57,918 bases of DNA from positions 1-57,918 of the forward strand of contig JALSLK010000041.1 of the NCBI GenBank assembly GCA_026988355.1, written 5' to 3'. The position numbers and the translations under genes are program-made. The first letter of the stretch is position 1, and the number at the start of each line of letters is the position of its first letter. This document shows positions 48,001 through 54,722 of the stretch, one piece after another. The notes under the pieces were generated by a model that made no database searches, had not been told where the DNA came from, and was given only the letters and a program-made list of their open reading frames with translations. This DNA is from Flavobacteriaceae bacterium (lineage in GTDB: Bacteria; Bacteroidota; Bacteroidia; Flavobacteriales; Flavobacteriaceae).

Positions 48001-48460
48001 CTATTTTTTCAGCCTCAGTTATAGCTACTTTTAAAGAGCTTAAATTTTTTGTACTACTTTTTATTATTGGAACTTTACATTTTTCGGCAATCTTTTTTGC
48101 TTTTATTTTATCTCCAAGCGCATCCATTACTTCAGGTTTGGGACCTATAAAAACAATATTATTTTCAGCACATTTTCTAGCAAATTCCGAATTTTCAGAT
48201 AAAAACCCATAACCAGGATGTATGGCATCAATTTTTTTTGCTTTGGCAAGACTTACAATCGCATCTATATCCAAATACGGTTTTAATGGAGCATCGTTCT
48301 TTCCTATTTGATAAGATTCATCGGCTTTATACCGATGTGCAGAATACCGATCTTCAAATGTGTATATCGCAATGGTTTCTATATTTAATTCGGTACATGC
48401 TCTAAATATACGTATGGCTATTTCTCCTCGATTGGCAACTAAAATTCGTTTGATTTTCAT
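45008..48460 (-). CDS. pyc: Pyruvate carboxylase
   Basis: This 1150-residue single-chain enzyme converts pyruvate to oxaloacetate, refilling the TCA cycle fed by citrate synthase here. The biotin carboxylase domain (1-455) has RGEIAIRIFRAC, the ATP-grasp loop HGGGGRGMRI and ERDCSVQRRYQKVVE. The carboxyltransferase domain (about 530-820) has YTDTTLRDAHQSLLATR and HLHTHDTS. The C-terminal carrier domain has biotinylated Lys1116 in IEAMKMETTV. All active sites are intact, and it has its own promoter. Confidence 0.98.
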   Translation of the reverse strand: MKIKRILVANRGEIAIRIFRACTELNIETIAIYTFEDRYSAHRYKADESYQIGKNDAPLKPYLDIDAIVSLAKAKKIDAIHPGYGFLSENSEFARKCAENNIVFIGPKPEVMDALGDKIKAKKIAEKCKVPIIKSSTKNLSSLKVAITEAEKIGYPIMLKAAHGGGGRGMRILRNVEELEQQFQSSKNESLNAFGNDTVFLEKYVENPKHIEVQIVADNHGNIRHLHERDCSVQRRYQKVVEMAPSFNLDENVKEKLYQYAIAIAKEVNYNNIGTVEFLVDEDKSIYFIEVNPRIQVEHTVTEMVTGVDLVKTQIFVAGNYKLSDKQIKIYSQESLKTYGFAIQCRITTEDPENNFTPDYGTVTTYRSAAGMGIRLDVGSIYQSSSVSPFFDSMLVKVSAHGRTLDGSVRKMTRALKEFRIRGVKTNIRFLQNVIQNKIFKNGDATVNFIAKNPSLFKIKQSQDRATKIINFIGEVIVNGNSDVKFTHPNKKFRAPKVPIFDTFTDYPKGTKDLLTKLGADDFSKWLKKEKQIHYTDTTLRDAHQSLLATRMRTIDMLKVTESFAKNHPNTFSLEMWGGATFDVCLRFLHENPWRRLREIRKAAPNILLQMLLRGSNGVGYAAYPDNLIEKFVIKSWENGMDIFRIFDSLNWVKAMAPSIEYVRTKTGGIAEAAISYTGDVLDSKKTKFNLKYYRQLAKDLENAGAHMISIKDMAGLLTPYAATELIGTINDVTNLPIHLHTHDTSSIQSATYLKAIEAGVDVIDVALGGLSGLTSQPNFNSIVEMLKFQERSNTFDIDKLNQFSNYWEDVREYYYPFESGLKAGTAEVYQHEIPGGQYSNLRPQAEALGLGDRFEEVKQMYSQVNELFGGLIKVTPSSKVVGDMSIFMVTNNLTPQDILENGSELSFPNSVIGFFKGDLGQAYGGFPKKLQQIILKDEKAYTNRPNAHLSPIDFDGEYEVFKKKFQKGFPRALEMEDFLSYLFYPKVFTNASQKFKKYGNVSVIPTKNFFYGMQIHEEALVEIAPGKTIIVELLSVGNPNSNGIRIVFFKLNGQNRFVEIKDNSLNIEIIENQKATLDNKKEIGAPLQGSLYKILVKKGQVIKQNDALFIIEAMKMETTVVANEDGKVKKVFLKEGVLVNQDDLIVEME

Positions 48461-48468
48461 AAAAAAAA

Positions 48469-48483
48469 TTATTCACAAAGATA
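48469..48483 (-). promoter_or_regulatory. pyc promoter, overlapped by a DnaA-box match
   Basis: On the minus strand TATCTTTG (48476-48483) matches TAnnTTTG, 15 nt before the ATG. The plus-strand sequence 48469-48477 reads TTATTCACA, a DnaA-box match overlapping it by two bases; one isolated match is expected by chance in such AT-rich DNA. Confidence 0.55.
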
Positions 48484-48531
48484 AGATAATTTATTTCTTT
48501 TAAGGAAACAATTGTTACCGTTTTATTTACT

Positions 48532-48559
48532 AACCTGAGTTCGACCTAAACTTGTAATC
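48532..48559. repeat. Half-copy of the AACCTGAGTTCGA repeat
   Basis: AACCTGAGTTCGACCTAAAC, continued by TTGTAATC, matches the inverted arm at 39871-39894 and resembles the element at 33302. Here it abuts a different inverted repeat (48560-48611). Confidence 0.55.
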
Positions 48560-48611
48560 ATACCAACTCAATTTCAAATCTATTTAGCGCATTTTGAAAT
48601 TTAATTGGTAT
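48560..48611. repeat. Inverted repeat, ATACCAACTCAA family
   Basis: ATACCAACTCAATTTCAAA (48560-48578) and TTTGAAATTTAATTGGTAT (48593-48611) form a 19-bp stem with two mismatches around a 14-nt loop. A related half is at 51413-51443. Nothing else is visible in the 254-nt gap except this, the preceding repeat and the S8 terminator. Confidence 0.65.
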
Positions 48612-48663
48612 GAATTGGTATCAATATTTTGAATCGCATATTTTTTATAGAGAAAGTTTCAAA

Positions 48664-48693
48664 CAAAAAAGGCTATCCATAATTGGATAGCCT
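48664..48693 (-). terminator. Terminator of the S8 protease gene
   Basis: GGCTATCCA (48672-48680) and TGGATAGCC (48685-48693) form a perfect 9-bp stem with a 4-nt loop; on the minus strand a T-run follows (A-run 48666-48671). Confidence 0.85.
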
Positions 48694-48714
48694 CTTTAAA
48701 AAAAACTTTTAGTT

Positions 48715-50424
48715 TTACTTGCTCATTTTATCAGCCATAAGCAGTGCGTTATATGCATTTAATATTCTACCATTTACAGATAGTTCATCAAAACTTTTTA
48801 ATTCTCCTTTTGGATTTTTTGGAGTTGGAGTTCCAGGAACTATTACTTGTCTATGAAATTCTATACCAGAATTCATAATAATATATTTTACTTCTTTAGC
48901 TGTTAATTTTGGATAATACGAACGCACTAAAGCAGCAACACCTGCTACTTCTGGAGATGCCATAGATGTTCCTTGTATAGATTTGTATTTATTATCTTTA
49001 GGGACAGTAGCATAAATTTCTGAACCTGGAGCAAAAATATCCACACGAGTTTTGCCATAGTTAGAAAAACTGGAACATAAATTTTCATTAAAATGACGCG
49101 TCATTGCACCTACTGTAAGTACATTATCTGTTATTTCTGTAGCGCCATTTACTGGAGAATCTGTTGGAAAATGTACATAATCTGGTAAGTCGATATCTTC
49201 GTTATTATTCCCCGCAGCCTTTATTAATAGTACATCATGCTTTGCAGCATATTTCATAGCATCATAAACCCAATCGCTATGAGGAGAATACCCTTTACCA
49301 AAACTCATGTTTACTACTTTTGCACCATTATCAACAACGTATCTAATTGCTTTTGCAACATCTTTATCATACTCGTCTCCATCTGGAACAGCTCTACATA
49401 TCATTAATTCTACATTATTAGCAACACCATTCATTCCAATTCCGTTATTTCTAGATGCAGCAACAATACCAGAAACATGTGTACCATGTAATTCGTCTTC
49501 ACCAGCACCTAGTACATTGTTGTTTCCGTAACCAGGTTTGTCATTCCAATCGTCAGGATTATCTCCAGTAACTCGACCTTTAAAATCTAAGTTGTACATA
49601 ATATCTATTTGACTAGAATAATACTTTATTCCTCCATCTAAACTTTTTATTACTTTAGTTAAAGATTCTTTACCTGTTAGAACTCTTGGTAAATATACCA
49701 TGGCAGCTTTTACAACAGGTTCTTCGGTATATTTTATAGCTTCGACTAAAGTAAAATCTTCTTTACCAATTTTTTTCATTAAAAAATCATTAGCCTTACC
49801 TAAAGTACTTTTCAAACCTATATAGAAAGCTTTATTTCCATTTGCAGTTTCTATTTTTTTGGTATAATCTGCTTTAATCTTTGTAAACCTTTCAAATTCT
49901 TTTAAATCTGAAGCGGCAATTTGATTTTTTGTTTTACCTTCAAATTTTGAAGATAGATTTTTCATTATTCGAGTTATTTCTAATTGTTCTGGTGCAGAAG
50001 AACCTTTTTTACCACCTAAGAAATTCCAGCCATGCATATCGTCAACATAGCCATTATTATCATCGTCTTTATTATTTCCAGGTATTTCTTTTGGATTTGT
50101 CCAAATTACATCTTTTAAATCTTCATGTTCAATATCGACACCAGAGTCAATAATACCTACAATTACAGTTTTACTTTTTTTGTTTTTTACAAAGGCGTAG
50201 GCTTTATCTAAACTAATTCCAGGTACCGAATCTATATAGATATCCATGTGTGGCCATTTTCGGATTTCTTCTTTAGACATTGCACCTTTTTTAGCAACAA
50301 TTCCATCTGTTGCAGTAATCATTGCAGGAGTTGGAGTAGAGGAAGTTGTTGTTTTTGTAGATTTACAACTTACTAACGCCGAAGAAACAATTCCTATTCC
50401 TAATATTAATTTTGTGAATTTCAT
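48715..50424 (-). CDS. S8 (subtilase) serine protease, lipoprotein
   Basis: The 569-residue protein has a lipoprotein signal (lipobox Cys20). The catalytic triad is Asp93 (IIDSGVDIEHEDL), His313 (ELHGTHVSGIVAA) and Ser487 (GTSMASPEVAGVAAL), with oxyanion Asn406 in KAAGNNNED. About 220 residues separate Asp and His, against about 30-40 in subtilisin, because of a helical insertion at roughly 140-290 of unknown role. It follows the MBL gene by 9 nt and ends in a clean terminator. Confidence 0.95.
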   Translation of the reverse strand: MKFTKLILGIGIVSSALVSCKSTKTTTSSTPTPAMITATDGIVAKKGAMSKEEIRKWPHMDIYIDSVPGISLDKAYAFVKNKKSKTVIVGIIDSGVDIEHEDLKDVIWTNPKEIPGNNKDDDNNGYVDDMHGWNFLGGKKGSSAPEQLEITRIMKNLSSKFEGKTKNQIAASDLKEFERFTKIKADYTKKIETANGNKAFYIGLKSTLGKANDFLMKKIGKEDFTLVEAIKYTEEPVVKAAMVYLPRVLTGKESLTKVIKSLDGGIKYYSSQIDIMYNLDFKGRVTGDNPDDWNDKPGYGNNNVLGAGEDELHGTHVSGIVAASRNNGIGMNGVANNVELMICRAVPDGDEYDKDVAKAIRYVVDNGAKVVNMSFGKGYSPHSDWVYDAMKYAAKHDVLLIKAAGNNNEDIDLPDYVHFPTDSPVNGATEITDNVLTVGAMTRHFNENLCSSFSNYGKTRVDIFAPGSEIYATVPKDNKYKSIQGTSMASPEVAGVAALVRSYYPKLTAKEVKYIIMNSGIEFHRQVIVPGTPTPKNPKGELKSFDELSVNGRILNAYNALLMADKMSK

Positions 50425-50433
50425 TTTGTTGTT

Positions 50434-51294
50434 TTAATTAAAGATTTCGTTAAATTTATACGTTTGTTCTAATCGAACCCCTTTTTCTGTATGCTTTACT
50501 GTACAAAGTTCGTGTTGCGCATCGTGCTCCAAAAATAATAAAAATCCTTCATTTGCAGCATTATCTAAGAAATCCTTTTTTTCATTCATTGTTAACAATG
50601 GCCTTGTGTCATATCCCATAACGTATGGTAACGGAATATGTCCTGTGGTTGGTAGTAAATCTGCCATAAAAACAATTGTTTTTCCTTTATACTTTATATG
50701 TGGTAACATTTGTTTTTCGGTATGACCATCTGCTAAAAAAATTCCAAAACCTAATTCCGAATTTTCAATATAATTTGTGTTTCCTAGTTGGATGTAGTTT
50801 AGTTGTCCGCTATCTTCTATTGGATTTATGTTTTCTTTTAAAAAGGAAGCTTTTTCTCTTGGATTTGGTTCTGTTGCCCATTTCCAGTGATTTTTGTTTG
50901 TCCAGAACTTTGCATTTTTAAAAGCAGCTTCATAGCCAGTTTTGTCTTTATTCCATTGTATACTTCCACCACAGTGATCGAAGTGTAGATGGGTTAAAAA
51001 AACATCGGTAATGTCATTTCTATGAAACCCTATTTTTGCTAAAGATTTATCCAAAGTAAAATCTCCAAATAGATAATAATATCCAAAGAACTTATCGGAT
51101 TGTTTGTTACCTAATCCAGTATCTATTAAAATTAATCGTTTACCATCTTCAATAAGCATACAGCGCATACTCATTTCAATAAGATTGTTTTTGTCTGGCG
51201 GATTGGTTCGTTGCCATAAAACTTTTGGGACAACACCAAACATGGCACCTCCATCTAGTTTAAAATTTCCAGTTTCTATTGGATATATTTTCAT
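50434..51294 (-). CDS. MBL-fold metallohydrolase
   Basis: The 286-residue protein has the metallo-beta-lactamase-fold signature HLHFDHCGG near residue 100 (a HxHxDH motif) and later metal ligands around DGHTEKQ and the terminal LEHDAQHELCTV. No signal peptide is present, so it acts in the cytoplasm. It resembles lactonase-like or general MBL hydrolases; the substrate is unknown. The S8 protease gene lies 9 nt downstream in the same transcript. Confidence 0.88.
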   Translation of the reverse strand: MKIYPIETGNFKLDGGAMFGVVPKVLWQRTNPPDKNNLIEMSMRCMLIEDGKRLILIDTGLGNKQSDKFFGYYYLFGDFTLDKSLAKIGFHRNDITDVFLTHLHFDHCGGSIQWNKDKTGYEAAFKNAKFWTNKNHWKWATEPNPREKASFLKENINPIEDSGQLNYIQLGNTNYIENSELGFGIFLADGHTEKQMLPHIKYKGKTIVFMADLLPTTGHIPLPYVMGYDTRPLLTMNEKKDFLDNAANEGFLLFLEHDAQHELCTVKHTEKGVRLEQTYKFNEIFN

Positions 51295-51311
51295 TATAAT
51301 TAATAAGACTG

Positions 51312-51319
51312 CAAAGATG
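51312..51319 (-). promoter_or_regulatory. Possible promoter of the MBL-S8 operon
   Basis: On the minus strand CATCTTTG differs from TAnnTTTG at one base, 17 nt before the MBL ATG. Confidence 0.35.
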
Positions 51320-51412
51320 TTAAATTGTTACCAAATTTATGTTAAGATGTTCTTAAAACTATCCTTTAATTGTTGATTTTAATTGGAGTTATTTCATGAG
51401 AATACTGCTTTT

Positions 51413-51443
51413 ATACCAACTCAACATCAAAATACGCTATAAA
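51413..51443. repeat. Half-copy of the ATACCAACTCAA repeat
   Basis: ATACCAACTCAACATCAAAA and the following TACGCTATAAA match, in reverse complement, the right arm and loop of the element at 48579-48611 at most positions. It is a single arm without its partner. Confidence 0.5.
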
Positions 51444-51468
51444 TTATTTATTTCTTTTTTTAAAAGAT

Positions 51469-51502
51469 AAAACCCTAATAATCAATAGATTAGTAGGGTT
51501 TT
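51469..51502 (-). terminator. Terminator of tRNA-Cys
   Basis: AAAACCCTAATAATC (51469-51483) and GATTAGTAGGGTTTT (51488-51502) form a 15-bp stem with one mismatch, and on the minus strand T-rich sequence follows. It overlaps the last base of the tRNA CCA end. Confidence 0.75.
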
Positions 51503-51575
51503 GGAGGTGTCGAGCGGATTCGAACCGCTGTAGATGGTGTTGCAGACCACTGCCTAGCCGCTCGGCCACGACACC
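51502..51575 (-). tRNA. tRNA-Cys (GCA)
   Basis: The reverse complement folds as a 74-nt cloverleaf: acceptor GGTGTCG/CGACACC, D arm GGCCGAGCGGCTAGGC, anticodon stem GTGGT/ACCAT around CTGCAAC with anticodon GCA, and T arm AGCGG-TTCGAAT-CCGCT. The discriminator is U, as in bacterial tRNA-Cys, and CCA is encoded. Promoter and terminator are both visible. Confidence 0.97.
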
Positions 51576-51590
51576 TTTTTTTTAGGGTTG

Positions 51591-51598
51591 CAAATGTA
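51591..51598 (-). promoter_or_regulatory. Promoter -7 element of tRNA-Cys
   Basis: On the minus strand TACATTTG, an exact TAnnTTTG match, lies 15 nt before the mature tRNA 5' end. Confidence 0.65.
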
Positions 51599-51657
51599 TA
51601 TAAATATTTTTAATTTAATTGCAAGGTTTTTTATTTTTGTTGATTTTTAGGTATTTG

Positions 51658-51842
51658 CTTAACTCGAAATATGCATAGGTTTTCGTTATGGAAAGTCAAA
51701 ATACCAATAGAATTGGGAAGCACAGAAGTTTTTTAGTGAAAGAATTGTAGCTCCATCTTGAGCGAAACAAATTTGGAGTATTTTTAATTATAGCAGATAG
51801 TTTGGCTTTGTAATAGAAAATCTATGCATATTTCAAGTTAAG
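51658..51842. mobile_element. MITE-like element with about 37-nt terminal inverted repeats
   Basis: The left end CTTAACTCGAAATATGCATAG (51658-51678), continuing GTTTTCGTTATGGAAAG, is mirrored at the right end: the reverse complement of 51806-51842 reads CTTAACTTGAAATATGCATAG, then ATTTTCTATTACAAAG. About 30 of 37 positions agree. The 185-bp unit has no coding frame and holds internal inverted repeats (CCAAT-AGA-ATTGG; CTCCA...TGGAG). No clear target duplication is visible, so an immobile structured repeat is the alternative. Confidence 0.6.
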
Positions 51843-51916
51843 TACTAGATGGTATAACAATGCATGTTTATTACATGCTCGTAGAATTTAGAAGCTATGT
51901 AAATATCGTTTAGTAA

Positions 51917-52279
51917 TTACATTACTCTAGATTTACTCATCTCAATACTTACCATTTCTACATCGCCACCAATTGGCGGATTTATTTTGGAAACTTGAAT
52001 CGTTACTAATGTTACCATTTTTAACTCGGATAAAATACGATTTAATATCCGTAGAGCAACTGTTTCTAGTAATTTAGCTCGAATTGCCATTTCTTCTTTA
52101 ACAATATTATTTAGATGTACATAATCTACGGTATCGTATAAATTATCCGACTTCGCCGAAGGTTTTAAATTTGCTTCAACGCTCAAGTCTACTTGGTAGT
52201 CAGATCCAATTTGTCCCTCTTCAATTAGGCAACCATGATATGCGTACACTTTAATTTTTTTTAAAATTATTTTTCCCAT
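51917..52279 (-). CDS. folB: Dihydroneopterin aldolase
   Basis: FolB (120 residues) makes 6-hydroxymethyldihydropterin in folate synthesis. I start at the ATG at 52279 (MGKIILKKIKVYAYHGCLIE); a TTG eight codons upstream gives a non-standard N-terminus. The HGCLIEEGQIG motif and the KINPPIGGDVEMVSIEM segment near the C-terminus are characteristic. No other folate gene is close by. Confidence 0.93.
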   Translation of the reverse strand: MGKIILKKIKVYAYHGCLIEEGQIGSDYQVDLSVEANLKPSAKSDNLYDTVDYVHLNNIVKEEMAIRAKLLETVALRILNRILSELKMVTLVTIQVSKINPPIGGDVEMVSIEMSKSRVM

Positions 52280-52599
52280 TTGTAATTTTATTTGTTTGTG
52301 CAAGGTAAAAAAAAAGGAGATTTAATAGGGAAATAGTTGCTGTATTTTCTTTTAACCTAAGTTAGATAAAAATTTATTTGGATTTTCCTTGAATTTGATG
52401 CATTTTTTCAAACGAACTAGTTTGCCCATTACTTTTGTATTTTTAAATTATAGGTATTTGTGATTTGCTACACAGTTGTCCTTTTGAAATTTGTATTCAA
52501 ATGGAATAAAAATACATTTAAAGGGTAAACAAATTTTTATCGAACTGTGGTTTTATTAGTTGAATTTATTACTTTAGCTTTTAAAAGAATCTTACATTT
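52280..52599. other. Intergenic region between folB and the glutamate-synthase-like gene
   Basis: No frame or RNA gene is evident. A TACTTTTG (52430-52437), an exact TAnnTTTG match on the plus strand, would give a leader of about 155 nt to the next gene; a nearer TACTTTAG (52570-52577) with one mismatch is the alternative. CCTTTTGAAATTTGTATT (52490s) and a reversed AAATACATTTAAAGGG form a loose imperfect stem. Confidence 0.3.
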
Positions 52600-54195
52600 A
52601 TGAAAGCAAGAGAAAAATTTATAGTAATCGCATTAGTTACGGTAATTACAGTATTTGGCATCGCTCAATTTTGGATACCAATATATTGGAGTTTTATTTT
52701 TATAATTCCGTTAATTGTAATGGGATTATACGACTATTTTCAAAAGAAACACGCTATTCGTAGAAATTATCCCTTATTGGGAAGAATGCGCTATGTGTTG
52801 GAAAGTATTCGACCAGAAATAATGCAGTACTTTGTAGAAACAGATACGCAAGGAAGACCTTTAAATCGAATATTTCGATCTTTAGTGTATCAAAGGTCAA
52901 AAAAAGAGAATGATACCACACCTTTTGGTACTCAAATGAACGTTTATAGAAGTGGATACGAATGGATGGATCATTCTATGTATGCAAAAAATAGTGTGCG
53001 AAATATTAAGGAACATCAATATCCAAGAATTAAAATTGGAGGTAAAGATTGTTTGCAACCATACAATTCTAGTTTATTAAATATTTCTGCAATGAGTTTT
53101 GGATCGTTGAGTAAAAATGCAGTAATGGCAATGAATAAGGGTGCGAAATTAGGCGATTTTGCGCAAAACACAGGAGAAGGAGGGATTAGTCCACACCATT
53201 TAAAATATGGTGGTGATTTGATTTGGCAAGTAGGAACAGGCTATTTTGGCTGTAGAAATGAAGATGGAACATTTAATGCAGAAGGTTATGTAAAAAATGC
53301 AACACGACCGCAAGTGAAAATGATAGAATTAAAAATTTCGCAAGGAGCAAAGCCAGGGCATGGTGGAATACTTCCAGCAATAAAAAATACAGAAGAAATT
53401 GCAAAGATTCGTCATATTAAATCTGGCGTAGCGGTTTTATCTCCACCAGCACATTCGTCGTTTAGCAATCCAACAGAGTTTATGGATTTTATCAAGCAAT
53501 TAAGAGATTTGTCTGGAGGGAAACCAATTGGATTCAAATTATGTGTTGGAAAAAAGCAAGAATTTATAGATGTGTGTAAAGCGATGTTAGAAACAGGTAT
53601 TAAGCCAGATTTTATTACAGTCGATGGAGGCGAAGGAGGTACGGGAGCAGCTCCTGTTGAATTTTCAAATTCTATGGGAATGCCTCTTCGTGAAGGCTTG
53701 GTTTTTATTCACGATACATTAGTAGGATTCAATTTAAGAAAAGAGATAAAACTATTTGCTGCTGGTAAAATTATTACAGGTTTTCATATGGCAAGAGTAA
53801 TGGCTTTAGGTGCCGATGGTTGTAATAGCGCTAGAGCAATGATGTTAGCGACAGGTTGTATTCAAGCATTAGAATGCAATACAAATACTTGTCCTGTTGG
53901 TGTTGCCACACAAAATAAATCGCTAATGAAAGGTCTAGATGTCGAAGATAAAGGAGTGCGAGTATTTAATTATCAAGAGGAAACTGTGCATAGCTTTTTA
54001 GAATTGGTTGCTGCCGCAGGATTAGTACATCCAAGCGAAATAAAAAGGAAACATATCAATAGGAGAATTGGCATGCATAAGGTTGCAAAGTTTGATGAAA
54101 TTTATCCAAATTTTATTTCAGGTTGTTTATTAGAAAGAAAAACAATTCCGTTACATTATCAGAAGTATTTCGAAAGAGAAGCTATGTCAGTTTAG
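52600..54195 (+). CDS. Membrane-anchored FMN-binding glutamate-synthase-like protein
   Basis: This 531-residue protein has two hydrophobic segments at about 8-24 and 28-44, then a glutamate-synthase FMN domain: NISAMSFGSLSKNAVMAM, GEGGISPHH, KISQGAKPGHGGILPA and TVDGGEGGTGAAPVEF. A CIQALECNTNTCPVG cluster (C-x5-C-x4-C) fits the 3Fe-4S site of GltB. The glutaminase domain is absent, so it is not a complete glutamate synthase. It may oxidise or reduce another substrate at the membrane. Confidence 0.9.
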   Translation: MKAREKFIVIALVTVITVFGIAQFWIPIYWSFIFIIPLIVMGLYDYFQKKHAIRRNYPLLGRMRYVLESIRPEIMQYFVETDTQGRPLNRIFRSLVYQRSKKENDTTPFGTQMNVYRSGYEWMDHSMYAKNSVRNIKEHQYPRIKIGGKDCLQPYNSSLLNISAMSFGSLSKNAVMAMNKGAKLGDFAQNTGEGGISPHHLKYGGDLIWQVGTGYFGCRNEDGTFNAEGYVKNATRPQVKMIELKISQGAKPGHGGILPAIKNTEEIAKIRHIKSGVAVLSPPAHSSFSNPTEFMDFIKQLRDLSGGKPIGFKLCVGKKQEFIDVCKAMLETGIKPDFITVDGGEGGTGAAPVEFSNSMGMPLREGLVFIHDTLVGFNLRKEIKLFAAGKIITGFHMARVMALGADGCNSARAMMLATGCIQALECNTNTCPVGVATQNKSLMKGLDVEDKGVRVFNYQEETVHSFLELVAAAGLVHPSEIKRKHINRRIGMHKVAKFDEIYPNFISGCLLERKTIPLHYQKYFEREAMSV

Positions 54196-54200
54196 TTTAT

Positions 54201-54208
54201 TACCTTTG
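54201..54208 (+). promoter_or_regulatory. Promoter -7 element of the conserved unknown
   Basis: TACCTTTG matches TAnnTTTG just after the preceding stop and 18 nt before the ATG at 54227. Confidence 0.55.
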
Positions 54209-54226
54209 TGAATTAATAATACTAGT

Positions 54227-54712
54227 ATGTTAGTGAAATTTGATACATTGCCAAGTACTTCTCGCGTTTGGGTATACCAATCGAATCGTGCTTTTTTAGA
54301 TAAAGAAATTGAAAAAATTTCTTTGCTGTTAAAAGATTTTATTTTGAATTGGAACAACCATGGAGATGGATTAAAAGCATCTTTCCAAATTAAATACAAT
54401 CAATTTATTGTGCTCGCCATTGATGAAGCTCATAAACAAGCATCAGGTTGTTCTATAGATTCTTCGGTTCAAATAATTAAAAAAATTGAAAAAGAATTTG
54501 CTGTAAATATGTTTGATAGGATGCAGACTGCGTTTAAAGACGGAGAAAATATTAATTTAGTTTCTATATCGGACTTTCAGAAATATGCAAAAGACAATAA
54601 GATTCACGCAAATACAATCGTTTTTAATAATATGGTAAATACAAAATTTGACTACGAAAATAATTGGGAAATTACAGCGAATAAAAGCTGGCATTCTCGA
54701 TATTTAAACTAA
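54227..54712 (+). CDS. Conserved Bacteroidota protein of unknown function
   Basis: This 161-residue protein resembles a group often labelled ABC transporter ATPase in Bacteroidota genomes, but it has no Walker A, signature or Walker B motif, so that label is unsupported. Visible features are SRVWVYQSNRAFLDKEI near residue 12, FILNWNNHGDGLKASF, a Cys in QASGCSIDSSVQIIKKIE and MFDRMQTAF. No signal peptide or membrane segment is present, so it is cytosolic. It has its own promoter and precedes the GH3 fusion gene by 10 nt. Confidence 0.82.
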   Translation: MLVKFDTLPSTSRVWVYQSNRAFLDKEIEKISLLLKDFILNWNNHGDGLKASFQIKYNQFIVLAIDEAHKQASGCSIDSSVQIIKKIEKEFAVNMFDRMQTAFKDGENINLVSISDFQKYAKDNKIHANTIVFNNMVNTKFDYENNWEITANKSWHSRYLN

Positions 54713-54722
54713 ATATTTATTA

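Noticed and set aside
48469..48477. TTATTCACA as a functional DnaA box at pyc
   Set aside because: A single isolated match is expected by chance and it overlaps the promoter.
54227..54712. Annotation as an ABC transporter ATPase
   Set aside because: No Walker A, signature or Walker B motif is present.
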